Shown: positions 1 through 7,752 of the stretch, one piece after another
Layout of the letters: each line of letters starts with the position of its first letter
Position numbering within the stretch: the first letter of the stretch is position 1
Translations under genes and position numbers: made by a program
Assembly (NCBI GenBank): GCA_034003725.1
Contig: JAVEYB010000001.1
Span: forward strand, 228,416-292,415
DNA from: Candidatus Zixiibacteriota bacterium
Lineage (GTDB): Bacteria > Zixibacteria > MSB-5A5 > GN15 > FEB-12
DNA length: 64,000 bases
Direction of reading: 5' to 3'
Notes under the pieces: generated by a model
The model's database searches: none
The model's input: the letters and a program-made list of their open reading frames with translations, nothing else
Told to the model about the DNA's origin: nothing

Positions 1-95
1 GGGGTGGGGTCGACTCCCCCCAACACCCCTACAAGATTATCACTATCGTCCTCGCACGATTGCACATGGTACGTGCAGTCCCCTCCCAAAAATTA

Positions 96-125
96 AACCG
101 GCCCCGAGGTGCAGTGGGGCCGGTT
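96..125 (-). terminator. Rho-independent terminator
   Basis: A 10-bp perfect stem (AACCGGCCCC paired with GGGGCCGGTT) closes a 10-base loop. On the minus strand it is followed by a T-rich run. It lies 29 bases past the stop of the LiaF-like gene and ends the operon that runs leftward from holA. Confidence 0.8.
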
Positions 126-153
126 CGTCCTAACGCTACTGGAGGAAGAAACG

Positions 154-1050
154 TTAGTAGGTGTCTATGGAAAGTGACCGAAGGCGGTCATCGAGATCGA
201 CCGATATCTTCGGCTGCAGCGTATCGAATCCTTCCGAAATGAACACATCTCCCTCGCGGATCAACCCGACCTTCTCGAGGAACGTCTCATAATCCTGCCC
301 GAACACTTTCAAACCGGCCGTGCGCGGCACGCGAAGCTTGACGTCGGCGTCCGTACCGAACAGCGAGATCGACACCTCCGGCTCGAGCTCGCCGACCTTC
401 ACGTAGACGATAGTCGACGGTGCGTCGAGCTCGAGTCTGCGAAGCGGTGTGGTGGCCATATTCAAATGCATGTCCGACCCGTCGCCCCGGCAGGTCAACT
501 CCAGCGGCGTCTTGTCCGAAAACTTCACGATCCAGTCTGAAAACTCGTCGGTCTTCACCGATATGGGACTGCGCACAATACCCTTGTCTTCGACAAACTC
601 CACCACCGCCCGGCCCTCTTTGACCTCGTAGCTGACTTTCGGCTTCCTCGTGAATTCCGCAAACCGCGCATAGACGATATCCCCGGTCGCGTCGCGAATC
701 GTCAGATCGCCGTCGCCGACATCGAGAACGGCGCTTATCTGCTGCACCTCGGGATCGAACTCCTCAACAAAACTAGTCCTCGAAAAGAAGTTGGTGTCCG
801 AACCGTTGCCCGATGCATCGAATGCGATCCAGACGGCCGCGACGACAAGCGCAACAGTCGTCAGGTAGGAAATGAACTCCAGCCGCGAACGCGTGAAGAT
901 CTTTTCGATACCAATCGCGATCAATACGATCGGAAACCAGATCATCAGGTCCCACAGAAAATTGTAATTAATGACGCCGATATTGGTCAGCAGGATGAGC
1001 GTGCCTAGCAATACCAACAGCATCCCCCAGCGAAACCGTGCGGGAGTCAT
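154..1050 (-). CDS. LiaF-like membrane protein with cell-wall-sensing style C-terminal domain
   Basis: A 298-aa protein. The first ~85 residues form three to four hydrophobic segments of the LiaI/LiaF-TM type (starting MTPARFRWGMLLVLLGTL). The rest is a soluble, beta-rich domain with many short alternating strands, like the C-terminal domain of LiaF and related toastrack/adhesin-like domains. The ATG overlaps the stop of the upstream PspC gene by 4 bases, so the two are translationally coupled. In Firmicutes, LiaF restrains an envelope-stress two-component system; here the partner is more likely the ECF sigma pair upstream in the same operon. The exact role is inferred. Confidence 0.7.
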   Translation of the reverse strand: MTPARFRWGMLLVLLGTLILLTNIGVINYNFLWDLMIWFPIVLIAIGIEKIFTRSRLEFISYLTTVALVVAAVWIAFDASGNGSDTNFFSRTSFVEEFDPEVQQISAVLDVGDGDLTIRDATGDIVYARFAEFTRKPKVSYEVKEGRAVVEFVEDKGIVRSPISVKTDEFSDWIVKFSDKTPLELTCRGDGSDMHLNMATTPLRRLELDAPSTIVYVKVGELEPEVSISLFGTDADVKLRVPRTAGLKVFGQDYETFLEKVGLIREGDVFISEGFDTLQPKISVDLDDRLRSLSIDTY

Positions 1051-1502
1051 GCGCCCGGCCCTCCGTTTGAGCCATTCATATGGTTACCGTTTAACTCTGT
1101 CTTCACATGTTCGTTCTTGCCCGCGTATCTCGTCAGGATCAGCGACAATCCAACAAGGATAAGCAGCACCGAAAAGATCTCCGTCCACGAAATCCAGTAC
1201 CAGAAATTCCGCATGAGCAGAATCGCGCCGAGTCCGATCAGCGCGATTCCCGGAATATACTTGTGCCAGTTGGCGAAGCGATACTCCCCGTTCGCCGGCT
1301 TCGGAGTCTCGATGTCAAGCGGGCGACGAGGGATGATTATCCACGCCACGATATACGCCAGCAACCCGATACCCTTGGCGAAAAACAACAGAACCGCCAG
1401 TATCCGGATAAACGCGGGATCAACCTCGAAATACTCCCCAAGCCCCCCGCATACGCCGCCGATTATCGTGCTGCTGTTGGACCGGTAGAGTCGCTTTTCC
1501 AT
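1047..1502 (-). CDS. PspC domain membrane protein
   Basis: A 151-aa protein. Residues ~3-60 form a clear PspC domain: an N-terminal RLYRS, then GGVCGGLGEYF, then a hydrophobic helix ending in a conserved IIPRRP. A second pair of hydrophobic helices (residues ~75-125, LiaI/LiaF-TM-like) and a charged C-terminal tail with NGNHMNGSNGG follow. PspC proteins sit in the inner membrane and take part in phage-shock or envelope-stress responses. The gene lies 100 bases after the anti-sigma gene and overlaps the LiaF-like gene, which fits a stress operon. Confidence 0.85.
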   Translation of the reverse strand: MEKRLYRSNSSTIIGGVCGGLGEYFEVDPAFIRILAVLLFFAKGIGLLAYIVAWIIIPRRPLDIETPKPANGEYRFANWHKYIPGIALIGLGAILLMRNFWYWISWTEIFSVLLILVGLSLILTRYAGKNEHVKTELNGNHMNGSNGGPGA

Positions 1503-1601
1503 GATCCTCTCCTAACCCGTGAGCCTCCCCGATTCTGGATTGGTATACGAGCCCGGCAGCGAAAAGTTGTCCGGGCGTATGAGATTTCCCGGGCGAGAGG
1601 G

Positions 1602-2783
1602 CTATTTGCGGGTAAGTTCGTCGAAATAGCGGCGGGCCTTGGAACGGACCGTCGAAGTCGAATCGTTGGCCATCGCCTCGATTTGACCGATCATGGCAGT
1701 CCGCTCAGCCTCGTCAGGCGTGAGACGCGCGATCTGGTAGCAGGCCTCGAGCAATCGATCGGGGCGATCGTCCACCGAAGGCGTGATCGTCGCCGGGGCA
1801 GACGAGCGGTTCGTCAGTGACCTGGTCGCCGGGGAATGGTCACGGTCGAGACCGGGAAGCCGAGAGCTGTCCTTTTTCATCTCAGCCATCAACCGCTCCC
1901 GCTCTGAACGATAGCGTACCAGTAAGCCGGTATCCGCCGGAGCCTGGTCGTAAAACTCCATCGGCTCCACGGCCTCCGCAGTCTCTTCGGACATCGTCAC
2001 CGGAGCGCTCTGCGCCCGGGTGGCGCCCGACGACGGTCGCTGGACTACCGGCGCCGGTGCTTCCGACTGTGTCGACAACTCGCGCGTCACCGACTCCTCG
2101 CTGGCCCGCGGCTCGGTTTTCGGCGAAGGCTCAATCGTCTGTGGTGACATCACGGTTGGCGGCGCCGACGGAGTCTCGTCGCGCGTGGCCTCGATTTCCT
2201 TCCTGACGATACGATCGGCCTCACTACCCGAAGCCACACGTCCGGCCTCCCCAATCGCGTCACCGGTCGCCGCCTCGTGGTCGGCCGTCCTCTCTTCAGT
2301 CTCGGATGGGCCACCCACGGACTTCTGCAGGACATCGCGGCCCTCACTCATGACGGAATCCGTCGCCCGCTCCCCCCGAATCTCCCGTGCGGCATCCGAG
2401 GGTGGGATGATGTCGGCGGGACCAAAAATGTCCCGTTGATGGTATCCGATAAAGGCAAGGACGGCTATCGATGCTGCCACGCCGACCCATCTCCACGCCG
2501 GGCCGCCCCACCTCCTCACCGGCGCCTTCTCGACATTGACCGGAGTGGCCGACTCAAAACCGAGCCGCGCTTCGATTCGCTGCGCCTGGCGCTCGAAAAA
2601 TGCGTCATCAACCGACAACTCGCCGTGCATGCGCACGAACTCATCCAGCCGACCGATCCGCTCCAGCAGCGCTCGGCCTTCGGCCGATGTCTTCAGGTAA
2701 TCGTCGACCAGCTGGTATTCATCCGGCGGCAGGCTTTTATCGAAATAGCCCGAGATTCGATCTTTGAAATACGACTCATCCAT
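1602..2783 (-). CDS. Anti-sigma factor, membrane-anchored, long Pro/Ser/Glu-rich periplasmic region
   Basis: A 393-aa protein directly downstream of an ECF sigma gene. Residues ~1-75 are helical and acidic (MDESYFKDRISGYFDKSL), the size and place of an anti-sigma domain, though no zinc HxxxCxxC motif is seen. One transmembrane helix (around WRWVGVAASIAVLAFIGY, ~95-112) follows. After it come ~200 residues of low-complexity Glu/Ser/Thr/Pro sequence and a short helical C-terminal domain with TPDEAERTAMIGQIEAM. The topology (cytoplasmic N-terminus, single TM, long periplasmic arm) is that of a regulated anti-sigma factor. The assignment rests on position and topology, not on a recognised domain. 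Confidence 0.7.
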   Translation of the reverse strand: MDESYFKDRISGYFDKSLPPDEYQLVDDYLKTSAEGRALLERIGRLDEFVRMHGELSVDDAFFERQAQRIEARLGFESATPVNVEKAPVRRWGGPAWRWVGVAASIAVLAFIGYHQRDIFGPADIIPPSDAAREIRGERATDSVMSEGRDVLQKSVGGPSETEERTADHEAATGDAIGEAGRVASGSEADRIVRKEIEATRDETPSAPPTVMSPQTIEPSPKTEPRASEESVTRELSTQSEAPAPVVQRPSSGATRAQSAPVTMSEETAEAVEPMEFYDQAPADTGLLVRYRSERERLMAEMKKDSSRLPGLDRDHSPATRSLTNRSSAPATITPSVDDRPDRLLEACYQIARLTPDEAERTAMIGQIEAMANDSTSTVRSKARRYFDELTRK

Positions 2784-2813
2784 TGCGCTTCTCTTGTTCT
2801 TCCGAAACGCTCT

Positions 2814-3422
2814 CTACAGCAAATCCTTCAGCTCGTCCATCAGGTACCGTCGCGCCCGATACAGGCGCGAGTCCACCGTGCCGGGCGGTATCTTCAGATA
2901 ACTGCCGATTTGGGCGTAATCCATATTCTCGAAATGGCGCAACACGAACACCGAGCGGTACAAGACCGGCATCGCCCACAACGCCTTGTAGAATCGCTCC
3001 TGCATCTCGCCGTTCATCATCTTCTCCAGCGGGCCGAGGTCTGTATCGACCGGGTTGAAGCCGCCCTCTTTCATCTGATCCAGCGACTGCGTCTTCTCCT
3101 GCCGCCGAAGTTCATTGTAGGCAAGGTTCCGGGCGATCGTCGAAAGCCAGGGGTAAAAGTCGTACTCGGTGCGAAAGGATTTCAGATTCTGCCATGCCCG
3201 CACGAACGCCTCCTGAACGATGTCGTCCGCCTGGTCCACTGAACCGACCAGCGACGCGATAAACCGCAAGAGCTTTTTCTGGTGAAGCCGAATCAACTGG
3301 CCGAACGCCCGCTGATCGCCGTTCTGGGCAGCCTCTACCAGCTTCCGCTCGACCCCGCTGCTCATCGTTGGTACCGGCCCGGCGGCGGTTTCTTCCTGCT
3401 TTTTTTGAGGATCTGCGCTCAC
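2814..3422 (-). CDS. ECF-type RNA polymerase sigma factor
   Basis: A 202-aa sigma-70-family factor of the ECF class. Region 2 is clear (QADDIVQEAFVRAWQNL, then a WLSTIARNLAYNELRR helix). Region 4 (LPVLYR-like, AQIGSYLKIPPGTVDSRLYRAR) carries the -35-binding helix-turn-helix. The listed GTG start overlaps the holA stop by 4 bases. An internal ATG at 3365 (MSSGVERKL) would give a 183-aa protein of more usual length and is an alternative. The next gene is the membrane anti-sigma factor, so this pair probably controls the PspC/LiaF-type genes of the same operon. Confidence 0.93.
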   Translation of the reverse strand: MSADPQKKQEETAAGPVPTMSSGVERKLVEAAQNGDQRAFGQLIRLHQKKLLRFIASLVGSVDQADDIVQEAFVRAWQNLKSFRTEYDFYPWLSTIARNLAYNELRRQEKTQSLDQMKEGGFNPVDTDLGPLEKMMNGEMQERFYKALWAMPVLYRSVFVLRHFENMDYAQIGSYLKIPPGTVDSRLYRARRYLMDELKDLL

Positions 3423-4426
3423 CGACCCGGGTTCTCCAGAAGCGAAAGCACCAACATCTCCATGGCCGCCTCGGCCTTAACCCGTCCGCGACGCATATCC
3501 GACTGGGTCTCTGCGGTTCTTATGATGTACCGCTCAAGCTGCTCCTCGCTGAACCGCCGCGCCTGCGGACCTATATTCCGGGCCAGCCAGCGATACTTCG
3601 ATGGAAGCTGCCCGCCGGTCCGAAGCAGATACAGGTTAATGAAGTGCTGTCCGAGACTGAAAAGAATCGTGCCGGACACGTCGCCGCCCGCCATCAGCCT
3701 ATGCAGCATTTTCATGACTTGTCGCCGATCCCCGTCGACTACATAATCGGCCAGCTTGAAAACGTCGTAGACCTCAAACCCCGAACACACCATCCGAATG
3801 TCATCGATCGTCACGGTGCCGGTCCGCTCTTTGTATTCGATCAGTTTGTCGGCCTCCCGCTCGAGAGCCCCGCGGTTGCCTGCGATCATCTCGGTGAACA
3901 ACCGAAGCGCGTCGTCCTCAATCGACATCTGGTGCCCGGCCAGCAGCTTGCGAAACGTCCGGACCGCCTCGTCCGGCGTCAACCGATCGAACTTCACGAC
4001 CACGTCGACCAGCGACGATATCGTACGGAAAAACGCCGACTTGGCTTTGGGCATCTTGTCCGATGGGCTCGAGAAAATCACAATCCGGTTCGGATCGGGC
4101 GGCGTAAGCATCTTCGCCACCTTCCCGATATCGTCCGGCCGGTAGCTCTGGAAAGACATCACGACAATCACCTGCCGCTCGCCGAGCATCGGAAGCGCCT
4201 GCAGCTCCGCCAGCAGATCGGCGACCGGCGTCCTGCGCCCGTCGATTCGGCTATAGTTGGTGATCATCTGACGGTTCGGGAGGAAATGCCGGGCGACAAA
4301 CTTCTCCGCCTCCGCGATACGGTAGTCCTCCTCGCCGAAGAAATAATACGACGGCTTGAACTTCCCCGCCTGAATATCGCTGGCTAACTGATTGGGAGAG
4401 ACGACCGCCATGCGGTAGTATAGCAT
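3419..4426 (-). CDS. holA: DNA polymerase III subunit delta
   Basis: The clamp-loader delta subunit, which opens the beta clamp during loading at replication. The 335-aa length is normal. The N-terminal AAA+-like region shows the family pattern: YYFFGEEDYRIAEAEKF near residue 27, then IVVMSF and IVIFSSPSDK strands. The C-terminal collar domain includes GTILFSLGQHFINLYLL and a final helix ending NPGR. A second ATG at 4411 (MAVVSPNQL) is a possible start; neither has a strong Shine-Dalgarno sequence. The stop overlaps the start of the ECF sigma gene, so a replication gene heads the envelope-stress operon. Confidence 0.9.
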   Translation of the reverse strand: MLYYRMAVVSPNQLASDIQAGKFKPSYYFFGEEDYRIAEAEKFVARHFLPNRQMITNYSRIDGRRTPVADLLAELQALPMLGERQVIVVMSFQSYRPDDIGKVAKMLTPPDPNRIVIFSSPSDKMPKAKSAFFRTISSLVDVVVKFDRLTPDEAVRTFRKLLAGHQMSIEDDALRLFTEMIAGNRGALEREADKLIEYKERTGTVTIDDIRMVCSGFEVYDVFKLADYVVDGDRRQVMKMLHRLMAGGDVSGTILFSLGQHFINLYLLRTGGQLPSKYRWLARNIGPQARRFSEEQLERYIIRTAETQSDMRRGRVKAEAAMEMLVLSLLENPGR

Positions 4427-4442
4427 GGCCGGTCGATACGGG

Positions 4443-4823
4443 TCAATTCAAAAGGTCGTCGAAAGCGTCGTTTTGCGATGTCGGAACCCACTCCAACGAG
4501 AAGCGGTACTTGCGCTTATACTTGCGCGCCTTGGCCATCAGCGGCGCAAACGACAACGGCGCCTGCTCTTTCTCGTTGACCTGTTCGATCACCCGACGGT
4601 TGTTTCCGAATATCGAGTAGGTGTGGTTTTTGAAATACTTCTGGTTGGAATCGATAAACTCCAGCAGGGCCAGTAGCGACGCAAAATCACAGTGGTCGGG
4701 ATTGACACCGTTGAACGGCGCTTTGAACTTGATGCCGACATCAGGGATTGAGAAGGTAACGACGGCTTTGATATTGTCGTCGGGGTCGACACCGATTTCG
4801 TACGAGCCAAAAAAGCAGTCCAT
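4443..4823 (-). CDS. Hypothetical protein with degenerate RNase H-like fold
   Basis: A 126-aa protein of unknown function ending 17 bases before holA. The order of predicted elements (three N-terminal strands, a helix with DFASLLALLEFIDSN, a strand YSIFGNN, a basic helix AKARKYKRKY, a strand FSLEWVPTSQ and a last acidic helix NDAFDDLLN) follows the topology of RNase HI-like proteins. Of the four catalytic acids, only the last seems kept. The first is not seen, the helix-A Glu is replaced by Asp, and the third position reads Asn. It is probably a non-catalytic relative, perhaps nucleic-acid binding. The fold call is by eye. Confidence 0.5.
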   Translation of the reverse strand: MDCFFGSYEIGVDPDDNIKAVVTFSIPDVGIKFKAPFNGVNPDHCDFASLLALLEFIDSNQKYFKNHTYSIFGNNRRVIEQVNEKEQAPLSFAPLMAKARKYKRKYRFSLEWVPTSQNDAFDDLLN

Positions 4824-4998
4824 GCCGGGTATCCGTGCAACCCCCGTGCCCGTTTCTGACGAAGGGTTGTGGTGTTGTGGCGCAACGGGTTAGGGGTGTA
4901 TGGGGGATCGTCGATATGCAAGGGGCAGCACGGTTTGGGAGGATGATCAAGCAAGTTGAGAGAAGATGCTGCTGCACAGAAAACCGAACCGCGAGACA

Positions 4999-5223
4999 GC
5001 CGGGTGGCCAACCTTCCAGGTGGGTTCCCGTGAAACGATCCTGTTCCGGGCCCCGTGCCCGTGACCTTGGTCACGGTGAACCAACCTCCCAAACGAATAG
5101 CCCGTGCCCGTGACCTTGGTCACGGTGAACCAACCTCCCAAACGAAAAGCGGACCAACCGCGACCAGGGTCGGCCGGGTGGCCCACCTTCCAGGTGGGTT
5201 CCCCTGAAACGATCCTGTTCCGG
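4999..5223. repeat. Palindromic repeat island with nested direct repeats
   Basis: No gene is seen between 4824 and 5640. A 51-base unit occurs at 4999-5049 and again at 5173-5223 with two mismatches. Each copy contains a hairpin built on CCACCTtccAGGTGG or a close variant. Between them a perfect 46-base unit is duplicated in tandem (5052-5097 and 5101-5146, 3-base spacer); it carries the short palindrome GTGACCttGGTCAC. The same hairpin style occurs in the 44.3-46.2 kb island. Confidence 0.85.
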
Positions 5224-5236
5224 CGGAGCCTCCCCC

Positions 5237-5494
5237 TCCCACTTTCCCTACCACTTCGATGGAAAAAATGCCCGGCTCCCCTTTAGTAAAGACTCCTCTC
5301 ACACAGGGTGCAAAAACGATGGTACTTTGGTATCGCGAGAGACTGAAAAAACCTGCTCAAACAGCAGTTATTCCTTTGCCGGACATCACGATAAGGGGAA
5401 GGGAAAGAAATGGGGTCCCCATAAAAATAACAAAACAAACCCATTTCCCCGTAAGTCTTAGAAAACCACGCTTGTACAGCGACTTTTTGTTTTC
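5237..5494. repeat. Composite dispersed intergenic repeat, copy A
   Basis: This block starts with TCCCACTTTCCCTACCACTTC (5237-5257), which recurs nearly unchanged at 45532-45552 and 45717-45736. It ends with an ~84-base segment (5411-5494) containing CAAAACAAA, CCATTT and GCGACTTTTT. That segment aligns over its length with 45853-45938 at roughly three quarters identity by eye. The order and orientation of the parts are the same in both islands. No open frame of convincing length or codon use covers it. Confidence 0.75.
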
Positions 5495-5595
5495 CCCCCT
5501 GAAGGTAGCTACACCGGAAACATGCTCGCATCCGGCGGGGGTCGCGGCGCAACAAGCAAACTCATCGGGTCACTACCCCCCACACCCCAACAAGA

Positions 5596-5621
5596 AAGGC
5601 TGCCTCCTGCGAGGCAGCCTT
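5596..5621 (-). terminator. Rho-independent terminator
   Basis: The stem AAGGCTGCCTC/GAGGCAGCCTT has 11 perfect pairs and a 4-base loop. It is followed on the minus strand by TTCTTG and sits 19 bases after the stop of the Cys-rich secreted protein gene. Confidence 0.75.
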
Positions 5622-5640
5622 GTCGTCAAAACAAGCCGCG

Positions 5641-6042
5641 CTACTTCTTCGGGGCCGGATCGGCCGGTTTCATCGGGCAGCTCTTCGGCGGATTCGCCTT
5701 GTGCGCGCACGACGCCGGCTTGTCTTTGCTCTCCGTGTGCTTCGGGCAAGCGGCTTTGTCCGCACACTTCACCGTGCAGGTCGTCTTGCAGGAGTCGGTG
5801 CACTGGCCCGTACACGTGCCGCCCTTCGGGCACGCCTGGTTGCAGGCAGCCTTCTCTTTCGCCGTCGGCGAAACGTCCACGCACGGCTTGGCACAGGTCG
5901 CCGCGCACGACAACTCGGCTTTCTTCTCGCTGTCCTTTTTGTCCTTATCGGCTGCGGTCTGGTCGGCCAGAACGGTATTGCCGAATGCAAATACCGCCAG
6001 CAGCGCCAGCGTGCCTATCACGAACAAGGAATGTCTTTTCAA
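5641..6042 (-). CDS. Small secreted Cys-rich protein
   Basis: A 133-aa protein of unknown function with a Sec-type signal peptide (residues ~1-26, cleavage probably after VLA). The mature part has 13 cysteines within about 80 residues, many spaced C-x3-C or C-x2-4-C, in a Lys/Ala/Thr-rich background with a Pro-rich tail. This could bind metal or form a disulfide-knotted exported protein; no known domain is recognised. The start is a TTG preceded by GGAGG at suitable spacing. It has its own terminator and lies 78 bases after another Cys-containing exported protein gene. Confidence 0.65.
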   Translation of the reverse strand: MKRHSLFVIGTLALLAVFAFGNTVLADQTAADKDKKDSEKKAELSCAATCAKPCVDVSPTAKEKAACNQACPKGGTCTGQCTDSCKTTCTVKCADKAACPKHTESKDKPASCAHKANPPKSCPMKPADPAPKK

Positions 6043-6120
6043 AGGAGTACCCTCCGATAATGGTTCAACGTCTAATCAGTTTGCATCAGTGCCATGCGAA
6101 TCCATGGCTGGTGCAACTGA

Positions 6121-6585
6121 TCAAATGCGTAGAACCGTCGTCGCGATGCCTTCGTGCACCGCGCGAGGAGGCGGTGTATCGGGAGCTTGAGTGACCGCAC
6201 TCGCCACCGCGTCGAACCTCACCGTAATGGTGCTGAAAACGTGAGTATCGGGACCAGGCGTTGTTGTCCGGCTCGGCCCATCGGCGACCAGCGGCGGCGC
6301 AACTATTCGATGACACTCGCGTTCGCAGTCCGGCTTCGGTTCGCATGGTTGTCTGGTGGCGTTCTCCCGGGCGAAGAGACAACCCGAGTCAGTATTACAT
6401 CCTGAAGGGGTTGCCTCGTGACAAGGTGAGTCGTCCGAAAAGTCAGATTCGTGGCACGATGCAGCGGCGTCCTCCGATTCCCGGGCACACGCCCCGGAAA
6501 GGTATAGCCCGCACTCCGCGTAACTCATCATCGAGGCTGCAAACAAGAAAACGACTGCAAGGACGGCCAGAATAGCTTTCACCAC
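6121..6585 (-). CDS. Small exported Cys-containing hypothetical protein
   Basis: A 154-aa protein of unknown function. The first ~23 residues (MVKAILAVLAVVFLFAASMM) look like a signal peptide. The next ~70 residues hold about ten cysteines and several acidic and His residues (CHESDFSDDSPCHE, CEPKPDCERECH). The C-terminal 60 residues are Pro/Thr/Ala-rich. GTG start. It lies just upstream of the 13-Cys protein on the same strand, so the two may be co-expressed. Resemblance to small copper/heavy-metal-associated periplasmic proteins is only general. Confidence 0.5.
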   Translation of the reverse strand: MVKAILAVLAVVFLFAASMMSYAECGLYLSGACARESEDAAASCHESDFSDDSPCHEATPSGCNTDSGCLFARENATRQPCEPKPDCERECHRIVAPPLVADGPSRTTTPGPDTHVFSTITVRFDAVASAVTQAPDTPPPRAVHEGIATTVLRI

Positions 6586-6723
6586 TGTACCCGACTGCGC
6601 ACGAAAGCAATTGTTATCGGAAGGAGCCTGATGCCCCTCCGATAATCAAAGATACCGGATATGGAGTAATCACGCCACAATTCTTTTTGGCGCAGGGGAT
6701 AGTGACCGGGTTCAGAAGCCCGG

Positions 6724-7752
6724 CTAAGGAGTCGGCAATGACAGGCCCGCCCGAGCAGGCAAGTTGGCGTCGCCGCCGTTGACAAGCGGGGCAATCTTCG
6801 CCGCCAGCTGTTTCGTAAACTCGATGCCCCCGTCGGCGTTCAAATGCGAATGATCGCGGAAGTACTTGTTATCGAGAACCGTGAACTCCGGCTGGAGCAT
6901 CACCACGTTCGGACTTTCGATACTGTCGATAAACGCATAGTAGTCGGCGATGAACCCATCGGCCTGCCGGGCGTCGTATACCGACTGCGGAAGCGGCATC
7001 GTCACCCAGAGAATCGTGATGCCGTTGGTCTCGGCCAGATCAAGAAACTTTTCGAAATACTTCCGGTTAAGTGAGGAGATCGTGAATGGGTCGACATACC
7101 GGTCCGGAAGTTCCACCGAGAAGTCCTGACGTCTCACATTCGCAAGCTCGTGTTCGTACAACCGGTCGCCGAAATAAATCTCTCGTGCCTCGGTGAAAAA
7201 CGTCATGTCGCCGCGACTCGCTTTGTCGAACTGGTCGCGATAGCGAAGCGTGTACGAGAAGCGGTTCAACACGCCGTACAGAACTTCGTACGGTTCCTCC
7301 CCCGTCAACATCAGCTCGATCGTCTCCGGCCACGTGGCAAATGTCCCCACCAACACCGGGAATCGGACGCCGGAATAGGTGTGCGGCGAATGGGCATAGA
7401 TGACATACTTCGGCGCGGTACCGGCTTCCACCTGGTCGCGCAGGAGAAAATAACTGAACACCGGCCCCGATCCCTGCAGCGAGTAATTCTCGACTGTCGC
7501 CCCGCCGCCGAGTTCTTCCTCGAGCATACCGGCCCAGATACCGGTGCGAGAGACGGAGTCGCCGAGCACTTCAATCACGACATTCTTCTTCTGCTTGACC
7601 AGCTCGCGCACGAGATCGAAATACATCACCATCTCGCTCTCGGGGCCGGCAACGCCGAGCAGCACTTCCACGCACAGCACACCGGCGAGGGCCACCACGA
7701 CGGCAGTGAATTTCCAGCCGTTAGAATTGGAAGTAAATAAACGACGTACCAT
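6724..7752 (-). CDS. SGNH-fold acetyltransferase/hydrolase partner of MBOAT protein
   Basis: A 342-aa membrane-anchored protein: one N-terminal TM helix (~13-33), then an SGNH/GDSL-like domain. Block I reads EVLGDSVSRTG with the catalytic Ser. The C-terminal block reads RDHSHLNADGG, matching the Asp-x-x-His dyad. Such proteins act beside AlgI-type MBOATs (as AlgX/AlgJ or DltD do), moving acetyl or acyl groups onto exported polysaccharide. The ATG at 7752 has GGAG 8 bases upstream and is preferred over an upstream TTG. The start overlaps the end of the MBOAT gene by 32 bases. Confidence 0.8.
   Translation of the reverse strand: MVRRLFTSNSNGWKFTAVVVALAGVLCVEVLLGVAGPESEMVMYFDLVRELVKQKKNVVIEVLGDSVSRTGIWAGMLEEELGGGATVENYSLQGSGPVFSYFLLRDQVEAGTAPKYVIYAHSPHTYSGVRFPVLVGTFATWPETIELMLTGEEPYEVLYGVLNRFSYTLRYRDQFDKASRGDMTFFTEAREIYFGDRLYEHELANVRRQDFSVELPDRYVDPFTISSLNRKYFEKFLDLAETNGITILWVTMPLPQSVYDARQADGFIADYYAFIDSIESPNVVMLQPEFTVLDNKYFRDHSHLNADGGIEFTKQLAAKIAPLVNGGDANLPARAGLSLPTP

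Noticed and set aside
1-95. C-rich start of the window resembling the sequence just before the 5.6-kb terminator
   Set aside because: The similarity is short, low-complexity C/A runs; no repeat boundary can be set.
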